A model generated the notes under the pieces. The model worked only from the letters and a program-made list of their open reading frames with translations, searched no databases and was not told where the DNA came from. A DNA stretch of 64,000 nucleotides, taken from assembly GCF_021044935.1 (NCBI RefSeq), contig NZ_JAJNMP010000003.1:858253-922252 (forward strand), in the 5' to 3' direction. Of this stretch, positions 1 through 8,816 are shown piece by piece (position 1 is the stretch's first letter; the number at the start of each line of letters is the position of its first letter). This DNA comes from Agromyces cavernae (GTDB lineage Bacteria; Actinomycetota; Actinomycetes; Actinomycetales; Microbacteriaceae). The translations under genes and the position numbers were made by a program.

Positions 1-585
1 CGAGAGCTCACCGGCGGTGACCGCCACCATCACCTCGTCGAAGAGCGTGAACCCCGCATCCGAGTCGCCCTGCGCGATCTCGACCTGGCCGATCCCCATT
101 CGCGCGAGTGCGATCGCGTCATGGTCGTCGAATCGTTCGGCGAGCTCGAGCGCCTGCGAGAGGATCTCCAGGGCGCTCGACGGATCTCCCCCGTACAGTG
201 CACCGAGCGCCTGGGGAATCAGCAGCAGTCCACCGACCGACTCGGCATCGCCGCCCGACGCGACGATACGCTGCGCTCGCGCGATCCACCCGCCGGCTCG
301 CGCGATCTCATGCTCATCCATGAGGTGCATGCCGATCCACACGGCGGTGCGTGCCGCTCCCGCGTCATCGCCCGCCCGCAGGTACGCCTCATGCGCCCGT
401 GTCGCCGTGTCGATACCCGATTCGTCGCCGATGAGGATCGCCGCGGTGGCGAGCCGGTCGAGCAGGTCGGCGCCGAACTCGGCGTCGGCTTCGGCGTCGG
501 CTTCGGTCAGCGCGTCGAACGCCTCGCGCCAACGCTGTCGGGCGAAGGCCTCGAGTCCGTGTTCGAGTACGTCATCGGACGTCAT
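1..585 (-). CDS. N-terminal part of a TPR-containing LuxR-family regulator (cut by window edge)
   Basis: The reading frame starts at an ATG preceded by GAAGGG and stays open for 195 codons to the left edge, so only the N-terminus is present. The visible part is helical and TPR-like, with blocks such as FARQRWREAFDALTEAD, GIGQVEIAQGD and, near the edge, MVAVTAGELS. That last block and the overall order match a large actinobacterial family of about 500-residue cytoplasmic regulators that have TPR repeats and a C-terminal LuxR HTH. The HTH itself would lie outside the window, so the DNA-binding role is inferred from the family. Confidence 0.75.
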   Translation of the reverse strand, partial: MTSDDVLEHGLEAFARQRWREAFDALTEADAEADAEFGADLLDRLATAAILIGDESGIDTATRAHEAYLRAGDDAGAARTAVWIGMHLMDEHEIARAGGWIARAQRIVASGGDAESVGGLLLIPQALGALYGGDPSSALEILSQALELAERFDDHDAIALARMGIGQVEIAQGDSDAGFTLFDEVMVAVTAGELS

Positions 586-740
586 CGCGCCCTTCCGTGG
601 CGGGCGCACCCGGCTCCGCTGTCGCCATGGACCCCGCCGGATACCGTCAAGCTACCCCCGGCGCTGCGGTGCGGCAAGCCACCACCGCCCCGGCACAGCT
701 CGCCCGCGACATCCGCCGCGCACGCGGCATCCGTCTCGCG

Positions 741-1094
741 CTACGCGGCCGAGCGCACCGGTGACGTGCTCGCGCGGTCGTTCGCCGCGGTGCGCGCCCG
801 CCAAGCCTCACGCCGCCGGGCGACGAACCGGCGCCAGGCTCCCCCGTAGTGCAGGAACCAGACGAGCATGAGCCCGCATGCGACGAGGTAGAACGAGTGC
901 AGGAACCAGACGGGCCCGAACGGCAGGCTGAATACGTAGAGCGAGTACACGACATTGCCGAGGTTGGTGATGGCGAGGTTGCCGAAGCTGTACGACGAGA
1001 GGTCTTTGGTGCGCGCCGCCTTCACGAGCATGGGCATATAGCTCATGGCGAAGAGGCCGGTCGATACGACGCCGGCGAGCACGGCGACATCCAT
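741..1094 (-). CDS. Small PQ-loop-like membrane protein
   Basis: A 117-residue protein with about three hydrophobic segments. The stretch MPMLVKAARTKDLSSYSFGNL resembles one PQ-loop/SemiSWEET repeat (Pro, then Arg-Thr-Lys, then small polar residues), followed by a helix ending VWFLHSFYLVACGLMLVWFL. Half-transporters of this size work as dimers in sugar or amphiphile transport, but no substrate can be read here. I chose the internal ATG (MDVAVLAG) because the hydrophobic N-terminus begins there. An upstream in-frame ATG at 1196 would add 34 unremarkable residues. The C-terminal 30 residues are basic and Ala-rich. Confidence 0.65.
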   Translation of the reverse strand: MDVAVLAGVVSTGLFAMSYMPMLVKAARTKDLSSYSFGNLAITNLGNVVYSLYVFSLPFGPVWFLHSFYLVACGLMLVWFLHYGGAWRRFVARRREAWRARTAANDRASTSPVRSAA

Positions 1095-1196
1095 GGCAAC
1101 GAAGGTACGAAACGGCGGGTGCGACCGCATCGGGAGAAACACCCATTGAGCGGATGCCCCGTGGAGCGCCATCCCCATCCGATTGGCGTACTCCAT

Positions 1197-1215
1197 CCCT
1201 GAGGTTTCCTCAGGG
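1197..1215. terminator. Short perfect hairpin between two minus-strand genes
   Basis: CCCTGAGG-TTT-CCTCAGGG is a perfect 8-bp stem with a 3-nt loop, 22 bp downstream of the stop of the 1237-1734 gene. There is no T-tract, so an intrinsic terminator is only one possibility. Confidence 0.45.
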
Positions 1216-1236
1216 TTTGCTCGGAGGCGCTCGCGG

Positions 1237-1734
1237 TCAGCGGCGCGCGTATTTGGCGACCCGATCGCCCAGCTGCTCGAAGCGCTTCAGGTCGGCCTCT
1301 GCCTGCTCGCGGTCGGTCGGCACGATGATGGACGACACGATGGTGCGGAACGCCGCGGACCTGGCCATCTTGCGGACTTGCTTCGCCTGCACGCGTCGAT
1401 GCTTGATCGTCTTGGCTCGCTGCTTCGCATCGGAATCGGCAGCGGCTTTGCGCCGGGCGTCGCCCGAGGCGGTCACCCGCAGCGACGCCGACTCCAGTCG
1501 CGCCGCCGCCCGTCTCGCGGTGCGCGTCGCGCGTCGCGGATGGTCGCGGAGCTCCTTCCGCGCCGTGCGCACGTCGGCGCGAGCGGTGGCGGTGAGCGCC
1601 TCGAGGCTCGCCCGGGCGTCTCGCGACAGCGTCTTCGAGAGCTTCCGGGCCTCGGTGCTCGCTCGCTCGGCCTCGGCGACCGCCTTCCGGGCCTCGCGTC
1701 GCTCCCCGGATCGTGCATGCGGCATCCTCGCCAT
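1237..1734 (-). CDS. Basic Ala/Arg-rich hypothetical protein
   Basis: A 165-residue protein with no recognised domain. It is strongly helical and rich in Ala, Arg, Lys and Glu (for example ARKAVAEAERASTEARKLSK), suggesting a coiled coil or nucleic-acid contact. It ends with a more ordered part, VSSIIVPTDREQAEADLKRF. The start is the ATG at 1734, because GGAGGG lies 4 bases before it; an ATG four codons upstream would contain that ribosome site inside the gene. Third-position GC supports coding on this strand. Function unknown. Confidence 0.6.
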   Translation of the reverse strand: MARMPHARSGERREARKAVAEAERASTEARKLSKTLSRDARASLEALTATARADVRTARKELRDHPRRATRTARRAAARLESASLRVTASGDARRKAAADSDAKQRAKTIKHRRVQAKQVRKMARSAAFRTIVSSIIVPTDREQAEADLKRFEQLGDRVAKYARR

Positions 1735-1891
1735 GACACCCTCCAATCGGGTTTCACGACACCCGGCAATCGGGTTTCACGTCCAGTGTTCCACCGAACG
1801 GCCCGATCGCGCAGGAGTCGACCGTCGTCGAACCCATGTCCCCCGAACGGGGTACGTGACCGCGACGCCCTCCGGCCACCATGCTTTCACC

Positions 1892-3172
1892 ATGACCGAG
1901 GTCGGCGAGACATCCGCCCATACCACCACCGGCCCCATCGACGACGTGCACCGTGCGCAGGCTGCGCGCCTGCTCGAGCACCTCATCGTTCACGGCCCGG
2001 CGACGCGGAGCGAGCTCTCATCCGTGACCGGACTCGGCCGCGGCGCCATCGCCGGCCTGACGACGCGCCTGCTCGAGGCAGGCGTGATCCGGGTGAATCC
2101 CTCGGATGCCGCGGCCGACGGCCGCACCGCGCCCCTCGCGCTCACCGCGGCGGATCATGTGCTCGTGACGGCGATGCTCGCGCGCGACGAGGCGATCGCG
2201 ACGGTCGCGACCCTCGGCGGCGACGAGATCGCGCGGTTCGTCGCGCCGCTCGTCGCACCCGCCGCCCCGGCGCTCGATCCGGGCGAGGCGGCTGACACGA
2301 CCGACGAGCTGCCGTCGCCCGCCGAACTCCTCGCAGCCGCACTCGGCCGTGCCCTCGCGCGCGCCGACCGGGCGGGGCATCCGATCGCCGACATCACCGT
2401 GCTCGTCGACGGCGCCGTCGTCGGCCAGCCGGCCGTGGTCATCACCGATGCGCGCCTGGGCGCCGAGCCCGTCGATCTGATCAACGTGCTGCGCGGCGCC
2501 GCGCCGGGCCTCGACGAGGCCGAGGCCGCACTGCCGCTGCCGGTCGGCCTGCAGTCGACGGCGGGCGCCGCAGCCGACGCCGAGCGCGCCGAGCTGCCCG
2601 GCATCGACGACGTGCTCTACGTGTCGGGCGACGGCGCCATCACCGCGGCGGTGATCTCGGGCGGGCGACCGCTCGTCGGTGCGCACGGGCTCGCCGCGAC
2701 GTTCGCCCACCTGCCGATCGTGCAGGGCGGCGTGCGCTGCGATTGCGGGCAGAGCGGATGCCTCGCCACGGTCGCCGCGCCCGAAGTCGTGCTCGAGCGC
2801 GCGGGTCTCGCGGAGTTCGCCGCCGCGAACGGCCGCGCCGCCGCCCTCGAAGAGCTGGTCGCACGGGTCGCCGACGGCGACGACCGGGCGCGCTGGTCGT
2901 GGCTCGACGCCGCGCTGTGGATCGGGCGCACGCTGCAGGTCGTCGTGCCCACGGTCGACCCCGCGGCGGTGATCATCGGCGGGTACTGGGCGCCGCTGCT
3001 CGGCGACATCGATGCGTCGTTCCGGTCGAACCGGCCGACGATCGGCGGAGGCGCGCTGCGGACGATCCCGACCATCGCGCCGGCGCGACTGGGCCCCGAC
3101 GCGGCGCTCGTCGGCGCCCGGCGTCAGGCGCGCGTACGCCTCGTCGCCGACCCCCTCCTGCTCGTCGGCTGA
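1892..3172 (+). CDS. ROK-family transcriptional regulator
   Basis: A 426-residue protein. Residues about 22-67 form a winged HTH (TRSELSSVTGLGRGAIAG), followed by a ROK sugar-kinase-like fold. The ROK zinc motif CDCGQSGC is at residues 283-290 with a His at 273 in place for the usual GH pair, though the preceding Glu of the motif is not conserved. ROK regulators normally sense a sugar or sugar phosphate, but no sugar gene adjoins this one, so its target is unknown. The last 18 codons and the stop lie inside a 59-bp repeat (3119-3177), so the C-terminus VADPLLLVG is repeat-derived. Confidence 0.85.
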   Translation: MTEVGETSAHTTTGPIDDVHRAQAARLLEHLIVHGPATRSELSSVTGLGRGAIAGLTTRLLEAGVIRVNPSDAAADGRTAPLALTAADHVLVTAMLARDEAIATVATLGGDEIARFVAPLVAPAAPALDPGEAADTTDELPSPAELLAAALGRALARADRAGHPIADITVLVDGAVVGQPAVVITDARLGAEPVDLINVLRGAAPGLDEAEAALPLPVGLQSTAGAAADAERAELPGIDDVLYVSGDGAITAAVISGGRPLVGAHGLAATFAHLPIVQGGVRCDCGQSGCLATVAAPEVVLERAGLAEFAAANGRAAALEELVARVADGDDRARWSWLDAALWIGRTLQVVVPTVDPAAVIIGGYWAPLLGDIDASFRSNRPTIGGGALRTIPTIAPARLGPDAALVGARRQARVRLVADPLLLVG

Positions 3173-3177
3173 CGCCG
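3119..3177. repeat. 59-bp element with 9-bp inverted ends, copy 1
   Basis: Ends are CGGCGTCAG and CTGACGCCG, perfect inverted repeats. It matches 5501-5559 at 55 of 59 positions in the same orientation. It contains the ROK stop codon at 3170-3172. Confidence 0.85.
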
Positions 3178-3238
3178 CTTCGGGTCATGCTGCCCGGTTC
3201 CGGGGAATGTCCTGGCTTGCGCCGCGCTTGCACCTCCC

Positions 3239-4153
3239 ATGAGTGCGATCGAGCTCCAGGCAAGAGCTGCGCCAGAGGTGGACCTCGAGGCGCGCGCGAT
3301 CGACGACGTGCTCGCGCGCCTGCACTGGAGCGTGCTCGAGTTCGCCCACTGGCATCTGCCCGAGGGCACGGCCCGACGAGATGACGGCCCCGGCGTCCGC
3401 TTCCTCTTCGTCGTCAGCGGCGGGGTCGAGCTGCGCGCGGTCGGGCAGCACGCGGTCGGCGACAGCGGTGAGCGCACCGAACCGCTCGCCATGCAATCGG
3501 GCGACTTCGTGCTGCTTCCGAGCGGCGGCGGCGCCGACGTGCGAGGTCGAGCCGACTCGGTGCTGCTGAGCGGGTCACTGGCCCTCGACGGCAGCGGCAA
3601 CGACCTCACTCGCGCGATGCCGCCGGTGTTGTTCACCTGCGGATTCCGCGTCGAGGAGCCGGTGTTCGCCTCGCTCCTCGACACGATGTACCGCGAGATG
3701 TCGAGTGCCCGGGCGGGCAGCGACTCGGTGATCCGCCGGCTCGCCGATGTCGTCGCATCGGCTGCGGTGCGATTCTGGCTCGAACGCGGATGCGGAAGCG
3801 CCCTCGACTGGCTTGCGTCCGTGCGCGATCCGAACCTGCGCCGCGCGGTCGAGGCGATCCACGACGACCCGGGTTCACCGTGGACGGTCGAGTCGCTCGC
3901 ACGCGTGGCGCGGTCGTCGCGGTCGCAGTTCGCCGAGCAGTTCCGCCTGACCGTGGGCGACAGCCCCGCGCGCTACCTGACGCGGATCCGCATGGAACAC
4001 GCGGAGCGGATGCTGCGAGCCGGCGTCCCCGTGGGTGACATCGCCTATCGACTCGGCTACGAGAGCGAGGCGGGGTTCAGCCGCGCCTTCCGGCGGCACT
4101 CGGGTTCGGCCCCGAGCCGCTGGCGCCGAGCCCTTCTCCAGCGCCTCGACTGA
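3239..4153 (+). CDS. AraC-family transcriptional regulator with cupin domain
   Basis: A 304-residue cytoplasmic regulator. Residues about 25-125 form a cupin-like ligand-binding domain (RFLFVVSGGVELRAVG, then SGDFVLLPSGGGADV). Residues about 205-300 hold the two-helix-turn-helix AraC domain, with VESLARVARSSRSQFAEQF and IAYRLGYESEAGFSRAFRRH as the two HTH units. Its stop is 48 bp from the stop of the convergent MFS exporter gene. AraC/MFS neighbours of this kind often form a regulator-exporter pair; that link is inferred from position. Confidence 0.9.
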   Translation: MSAIELQARAAPEVDLEARAIDDVLARLHWSVLEFAHWHLPEGTARRDDGPGVRFLFVVSGGVELRAVGQHAVGDSGERTEPLAMQSGDFVLLPSGGGADVRGRADSVLLSGSLALDGSGNDLTRAMPPVLFTCGFRVEEPVFASLLDTMYREMSSARAGSDSVIRRLADVVASAAVRFWLERGCGSALDWLASVRDPNLRRAVEAIHDDPGSPWTVESLARVARSSRSQFAEQFRLTVGDSPARYLTRIRMEHAERMLRAGVPVGDIAYRLGYESEAGFSRAFRRHSGSAPSRWRRALLQRLD

Positions 4154-4201
4154 GCACGCGACGCCCGACGGCCCCTCGCGTCCGCCGGACCACATCCCAC
4201 G

Positions 4202-5416
4202 TCAGCGCCGCCGCGACGACGACAGCACGCCGGCCCCCAGCGCAGCGGCGATTCCGCCGCCGATGAACGCCGCCTGCACGCCGACCGAGTCGACGAGCAG
4301 TCCGCCGACCGCCGCGCCGATCGTGATCGCGATCTGGAACGCCGAGACGACGAGGCCGCCCGCGCTCTCGAGCCGGTCGGGCGCGACCTTCGCCATCCAG
4401 GTCTGCACCATCGTCGGCACGGCGCCGAAACCCGCACCCCACACGAAGACGGTGACGAGCGCCACGCCGAGGTGTGCGCCGCCCAGCGCGAACACGACGG
4501 TCGCCGCGCCGATCGCCACGGGAGCCGCGATCACGAGCACGTGAAGTCGCCGGTCGGCGAGCGGGCCGGCGACGACGTTGCCCACGAAGCTCGCGACGCC
4601 GAAGACGAGCAACAGCAGTGCGAGCAGTGACGGGTTGAGCCCGTCGATCGACTCGAATGCGGGTCGCAGGTAGGTGAAGCCCATGAAGTGCCCACCCGCG
4701 ATCAACACGATCGCGAGGATTCCGAGCGCGACGACCGGAGTTCTCGCGGTCTGCACGAGCGCGCGGAACCCGGGTGCACCGCTCGGCGGAACGGACGGCA
4801 GGGTGGCGAGCTGCGCCGCGAGCGTCACGACGCCGGCGGCGGCGGCACCCAGGAACACGGCTCGCCAGCCGAACTGCTCCCCGAACCATGCGCCCGCCGG
4901 GACTGCCGCGATCGTGGCCAGCGACACGCCGCCGTTCACGATCGTCATCGCCCGGCCGAGGCGATCGGCCGGCACGAGCTGTGCGGTGACGGCGAGCGAC
5001 ATGGCCCAGAACCCCGACAGCGCGAGCCCGAGCAGCAGTCGCGAGGCCAGCATGAGCCCGAATGCCGGCGCCACCGCGACGAGCACGTTCGAGATGATCG
5101 CGAGCGACGTGAGCCCCGCCATCACCCAGCGACGGTCGAGCCGTGGCAGCGATGCGACGACGAGCGGGCCGGAGACGATGCCGATGAGGCTCGTCGCCGT
5201 CACGAGCTGCCCGGCCGTGCCCTCGGTGATCGCGAGCTCCGCGGCGATCGGCGAGAGCAGGCTCGCAGGGAGGAACTCACTCGTGACGAGGGTGAAGATG
5301 CCGAGCCCGAGCGCGACCACCGCCGGCCACGACGCACGGCGCGCAGTGCCCGCTGCGGCGTGTGCATTGGCGGCCGTGGCGGCGGGTACCGCAGCGGTGG
5401 GCGTGCGAGTCGACAT
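4202..5416 (-). CDS. MFS transporter, DHA1/AraJ-YdhP-like
   Basis: A 404-residue integral membrane protein with 12 predicted helices, the usual size for the DHA1 drug:H+ antiporter group. The first helix block (ALGLGIFTLVTSEFLPASLL) and the motif-A-like loop VASLPRLDRRWVMAG are typical of the AraJ/YdhP sugar- or drug-efflux subfamily. The first 28 residues are Ala/Thr-rich and cytoplasmic. It is convergent with the AraC regulator. Substrate cannot be assigned. Confidence 0.88.
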   Translation of the reverse strand: MSTRTPTAAVPAATAANAHAAAGTARRASWPAVVALGLGIFTLVTSEFLPASLLSPIAAELAITEGTAGQLVTATSLIGIVSGPLVVASLPRLDRRWVMAGLTSLAIISNVLVAVAPAFGLMLASRLLLGLALSGFWAMSLAVTAQLVPADRLGRAMTIVNGGVSLATIAAVPAGAWFGEQFGWRAVFLGAAAAGVVTLAAQLATLPSVPPSGAPGFRALVQTARTPVVALGILAIVLIAGGHFMGFTYLRPAFESIDGLNPSLLALLLLVFGVASFVGNVVAGPLADRRLHVLVIAAPVAIGAATVVFALGGAHLGVALVTVFVWGAGFGAVPTMVQTWMAKVAPDRLESAGGLVVSAFQIAITIGAAVGGLLVDSVGVQAAFIGGGIAAALGAGVLSSSRRR

Positions 5417-5500
5417 GGATGCTCCTTCGGTCGGCTTCCAGCCTCGCTGCGAAGGCGTTCACGCACCCGACCGATCGTCGCTGCGATGCGACCATTCCTC

Positions 5501-5559
5501 CGACGTCAGGCGCGCGAACGCCTCGTCGCCGACCCCCTGCTGCTCGTCGGCTGGCGCCG
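5501..5559. repeat. 59-bp element, copy 2
   Basis: Same orientation and length as 3119-3177, with four mismatches. Its ends (CGACGTCAG / CTGGCGCCG) have lost two pairings. It contains the stop codon (5506-5508, minus strand) of the mannosyltransferase gene and encodes that protein's last residues. Confidence 0.85.
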
Positions 5560-6288
5560 GCGCAACCGACTGGTGATCCCCCAGCCGGTGACCTTGAGCA
5601 TCGCCTCGACGACGATGCCCAGACTCATCTTCGACCGCCCCTGAAGGCGCTCGACGAAGGTCACGGGCACCTCGATGACGGTGAGCCCCGCCTCTCGGGC
5701 GTGCCAGAGCATGTCGACCTGGAACCCGTAGCCGCGGGTGTGCACCTCGTCGAGGTGGATGCGCGACAGCGCGTCGGCGCGGAATGCGCGGTACCCCGCG
5801 GTCGCGTCGCGGGTGGGCAACTGCAGCACCCACCGGGCGTACGCGCTGCCTCCGCGAGAGAGCAGCTCGCGGTGGCGCGGCCAGTTCTCGATCGAGCCGC
5901 CGGGGATCCAGCGCGACCCGATGACGAGGTCCACCGGTTCGCCGGCCGGACCGGTGCCCTCGAGTGCGGCGAGCAGCGACGGCATCTGTTCGGGCAGGTG
6001 CGACCCGTCGGCATCGAGCTGCACGATCGGGTCGAAACCCTGCTCGAGCGCCCAGTCGAACGCAGCCAGGTAGGCGGCACCGAGCCCCTGCTTGCCGGCG
6101 CGGTGCAGCACGTGCACCGCGGCGTCGGCTGCGGCGAGCTCATCGGCGAGCTCGCCCGTGCCGTCGGGCGAGCTGTCGTCGACCACGAGCATCGAGGCAT
6201 CGGGAACCGCGCCGCGCACGCGACCCACGATCGACGCGAGGTTCTCGCGTTCGTTGTACGTAGGGATCACCACAAGGGGTCGCCGCAT
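5506..6288 (-). CDS. Polyprenol monophosphomannose synthase (GT2)
   Basis: A 260-residue family-2 glycosyltransferase of the Ppm1/DPM1 type, which transfers mannose from GDP-mannose to polyprenyl phosphate at the membrane face and feeds lipoglycan and protein mannosylation. Visible motifs are VVIPTYNERENL at the N-terminus, VVDDSSPDGTG at 35-45 and the metal-binding DADGS at 92-96. There are no C-terminal membrane helices, so it is the stand-alone catalytic form. The start is fixed by AGGAGG 6 bases upstream. The basic, Ser-rich tail (about residues 243-260) comes from the 59-bp repeat rather than the family fold. Confidence 0.88.
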   Translation of the reverse strand: MRRPLVVIPTYNERENLASIVGRVRGAVPDASMLVVDDSSPDGTGELADELAAADAAVHVLHRAGKQGLGAAYLAAFDWALEQGFDPIVQLDADGSHLPEQMPSLLAALEGTGPAGEPVDLVIGSRWIPGGSIENWPRHRELLSRGGSAYARWVLQLPTRDATAGYRAFRADALSRIHLDEVHTRGYGFQVDMLWHAREAGLTVIEVPVTFVERLQGRSKMSLGIVVEAMLKVTGWGITSRLRRRQPTSSRGSATRRSRA

Positions 6289-6407
6289 CGAGCTCCTCCT
6301 CACCTGGTGACCACGCAATCGTATCCGCCCGCTTCGGGGGATGCCCGTGATCGGTCGGGGGGCCATCCCCCGAGACGCCTGCGCCCCTGCGGGGTACCGT
6401 CGAAGAC

Positions 6408-7154
6408 ATGAACTCGACCAGGCGGAACACACGGCTCGCCGTCGCGGCCGGCGTCGGCATCTGCGCGCTCCTGCTCAGCGGATGCGCACTGCTCCAACCT
6501 CCGAAGACGTTGAGCGATGACGCGACCGTCGACGAGGCGGTGAGCTCGATCGAGCTCGACGACACCGACGGCGGCGTCACCGTTCGCGGCATCGAGGGCG
6601 CGACCGGCATCTCGCTCGAGCGAACGATCCGCTATCGCGGGGACCGCACGTTCGAGGACACGCACTCCGTCGAGGGCGACACGCTCGTGCTCGGCGGCTG
6701 CGGGCGCAACTGCTCGGTCGAGTACACGCTCGAGGTACCGGCCGGGCTCGACGTGCGCGGACGCACCGAGAACGGCGAGGTCGACCTCACGCTCGTGCAC
6801 GACGTCGACGTCGAGACGAGCAACGGCCGCATCACGCTCGACGGCGTCACGGGCACGATCCGGGCGGCGACCTCGAACGGTCGCATCGAAGGCTCCGGGC
6901 TCGAGGGCGACGGCATCGAGGCGTCGACCTCGAACGGTGCGATCGACCTCCGGGTCGAGGTCGCGCAAGACGTCGAGGCACGCACCTCGAACGGCTCGAT
7001 CGACCTGACGGTGCCCGACGGCACGTACCGCGTGAGCGCGGAGACATCGAACGGCCGCACCGACATCGCGGTGCCGAACGACTCCTCGGGCGAGTTCTCG
7101 CTCGACCTGTCGACGTCGAACGGGTCGATCACCGTCGACACGAGCAGCAGGTAG
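6408..7154 (+). CDS. DUF4097-type beta-helix lipoprotein
   Basis: A 248-residue exported lipoprotein. It has an Arg-rich N-terminus, a hydrophobic stretch and the lipobox LLSGC with Cys26 as the likely lipidated residue. The rest is a right-handed beta-helix-like array in which TSNG recurs at residues 137, 155, 174, 193, 213 and 236, each followed by R/A/S-I-x-hydrophobic, the DUF4097 (putative adhesin) pattern. Expected location is the outer face of the membrane. Role unknown. Confidence 0.85.
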   Translation: MNSTRRNTRLAVAAGVGICALLLSGCALLQPPKTLSDDATVDEAVSSIELDDTDGGVTVRGIEGATGISLERTIRYRGDRTFEDTHSVEGDTLVLGGCGRNCSVEYTLEVPAGLDVRGRTENGEVDLTLVHDVDVETSNGRITLDGVTGTIRAATSNGRIEGSGLEGDGIEASTSNGAIDLRVEVAQDVEARTSNGSIDLTVPDGTYRVSAETSNGRTDIAVPNDSSGEFSLDLSTSNGSITVDTSSR

Positions 7155-7208
7155 GCGGCGAGTGCCCGTTAGCCGGCGAGCGCCGATGGCCGCCGAGCGC
7201 CCGACTCG

Positions 7209-8732
7209 TCAGCGCACCCCGGCCATGAGCCGCAGCACCGGCTTGCGCGCGAGCCAGAGTGCGGCCCCGAGCACGATGGCGATCGCGCCGAGCACCCCGA
7301 AGTACGTCGCCTCATTGACCACCGTGTAGAACTCCGCGAGCTGCCCGGCGATCGACGTCCCGAGCGCGACCGACAGGAAGAACAGCGCCACCATCTGCGT
7401 GTGGAACGCGCTCGGCGCGAGCTTCGTCGCCACCGAGAGCCCGACCGGCGAGAGCAGCAGCTCGGCGACCGTGAACACGAACAGGATGAGCACCATCCAC
7501 AGCAGCGGCGTCGAGTTGGCGCCCCCGCCCGCGAACGGCAGGAACAGCAGGAATGCGAGCCCCATGACGGCCGTGCCGAGCGCGAACTTCACGGGCGTCG
7601 GCGGCTGGCGATCGCCGAGCTTCGTCCAGAGCGCGGCGAACACGCCCGACAGGATGATGATGAAGATCGGGTTGATCGACTGCACCCACGGCACCGGCAT
7701 CTCCCAGCCGAACAGGTCGCGGTTCAGCTGCTCGTCGGAGTAGATCGTGAGCACGGTGAACTGCTGCTGGTACAGCGACCAGAACGCGACACTCGCGATG
7801 AACAGCGGAATGAACCCGTAGACGCGGCTGCGCTCGGTCGGCGTGATCCGGTGGCTGCCGAGGATCACCACGAAGTACGCGACGGCCGCGACCACGGTGC
7901 CGCCGATGACCCAGGTGACGAGGTTGGTGGCGGTGATGAGGCCGGTGAGCAGGAGCACCGCGATGAGCAGCACGGCCGCGATCGCGATGCCGATCACGAG
8001 CAGGCGTCGCGATGCGGGCAGCGGGTTGGGCACGACGGATGCCTCGGGCGGCAGGCTCTTGCGACCGAACGAGTACTGGATCAGCCCGAAGGCCATGCCG
8101 ACCGCGGCGAGCGCGAACCCCCAGTGGAAGCCCCAGTTCTGCTGCACGAGACCGGTGAGGATCGGGCCGAAGAAGGCGCCGAGGTTGATGCCGAGGTAGA
8201 AGATCGAGAATCCGGCGTCGCGCCTGGGGTCGTGCTCGGAGTAGAGCGTTCCGACGACGCTCGTGGCGTTCGCCTTCAGCCCGCCTGATCCGAGGGCCAC
8301 GAGCACGAGGCCGACGCCGACGCCGAGGAACCCGGGCAGCGCGGCGAGCGCGATGTGGCCGGCCATGATGACGATGGCGCTGAAGAAGAGCACCCGCTCG
8401 GAGCCGAGCAGCCGGTCGGCCATCCACGCCCCGAGGATCGTCGAGAGGTACACCGCGCCGCCGTAGGCGCCGACGATGCCGGCTGCCGAAGTCTGGTCCA
8501 TGCCGAGGCCGCCCTCGGCGGCCGAGTAGTACAGGTACAGCAGCAGGATCCCCTGCATGCCGTAGAAGCTGAACCGCTCCCACATCTCCACGCCGAAGAT
8601 GTGCACGAGTGGTCGCGGCTGCCCGAGGAAGCCGTGGTCTCCCCGGGTGTCGCGCTCGACCGGCTCGGCGCCGCTCGGGGCCGGCTCGACCGACCCGTAC
8701 TCCCCCGGGGCAGGTTCGGTGACCTTGCCCAT
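7209..8732 (-). CDS. POT/PTR-family proton-dependent oligopeptide transporter
   Basis: A 507-residue membrane protein with 12-14 helices that imports di- and tripeptides with protons. The family signature ExxERFxxYG is present as EMWERFSFYG at residues 49-58, and the second PTR motif appears as FYLGINLGAFFGP. The 45-residue N-terminal extension is hydrophilic and Pro/Glu-rich. The length matches DtpT/DtpA homologues. It stands alone; no peptide-use genes adjoin it. Confidence 0.93.
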   Translation of the reverse strand: MGKVTEPAPGEYGSVEPAPSGAEPVERDTRGDHGFLGQPRPLVHIFGVEMWERFSFYGMQGILLLYLYYSAAEGGLGMDQTSAAGIVGAYGGAVYLSTILGAWMADRLLGSERVLFFSAIVIMAGHIALAALPGFLGVGVGLVLVALGSGGLKANATSVVGTLYSEHDPRRDAGFSIFYLGINLGAFFGPILTGLVQQNWGFHWGFALAAVGMAFGLIQYSFGRKSLPPEASVVPNPLPASRRLLVIGIAIAAVLLIAVLLLTGLITATNLVTWVIGGTVVAAVAYFVVILGSHRITPTERSRVYGFIPLFIASVAFWSLYQQQFTVLTIYSDEQLNRDLFGWEMPVPWVQSINPIFIIILSGVFAALWTKLGDRQPPTPVKFALGTAVMGLAFLLFLPFAGGGANSTPLLWMVLILFVFTVAELLLSPVGLSVATKLAPSAFHTQMVALFFLSVALGTSIAGQLAEFYTVVNEATYFGVLGAIAIVLGAALWLARKPVLRLMAGVR

Positions 8733-8816
8733 GGGGGCAGCCTAGACCCTGGTTCGGCGCGCGGCGAGGCATCCGTTCGTCGGCTTGCGCAACCGCGTCG
8801 TGAAGGCGATCACGTG

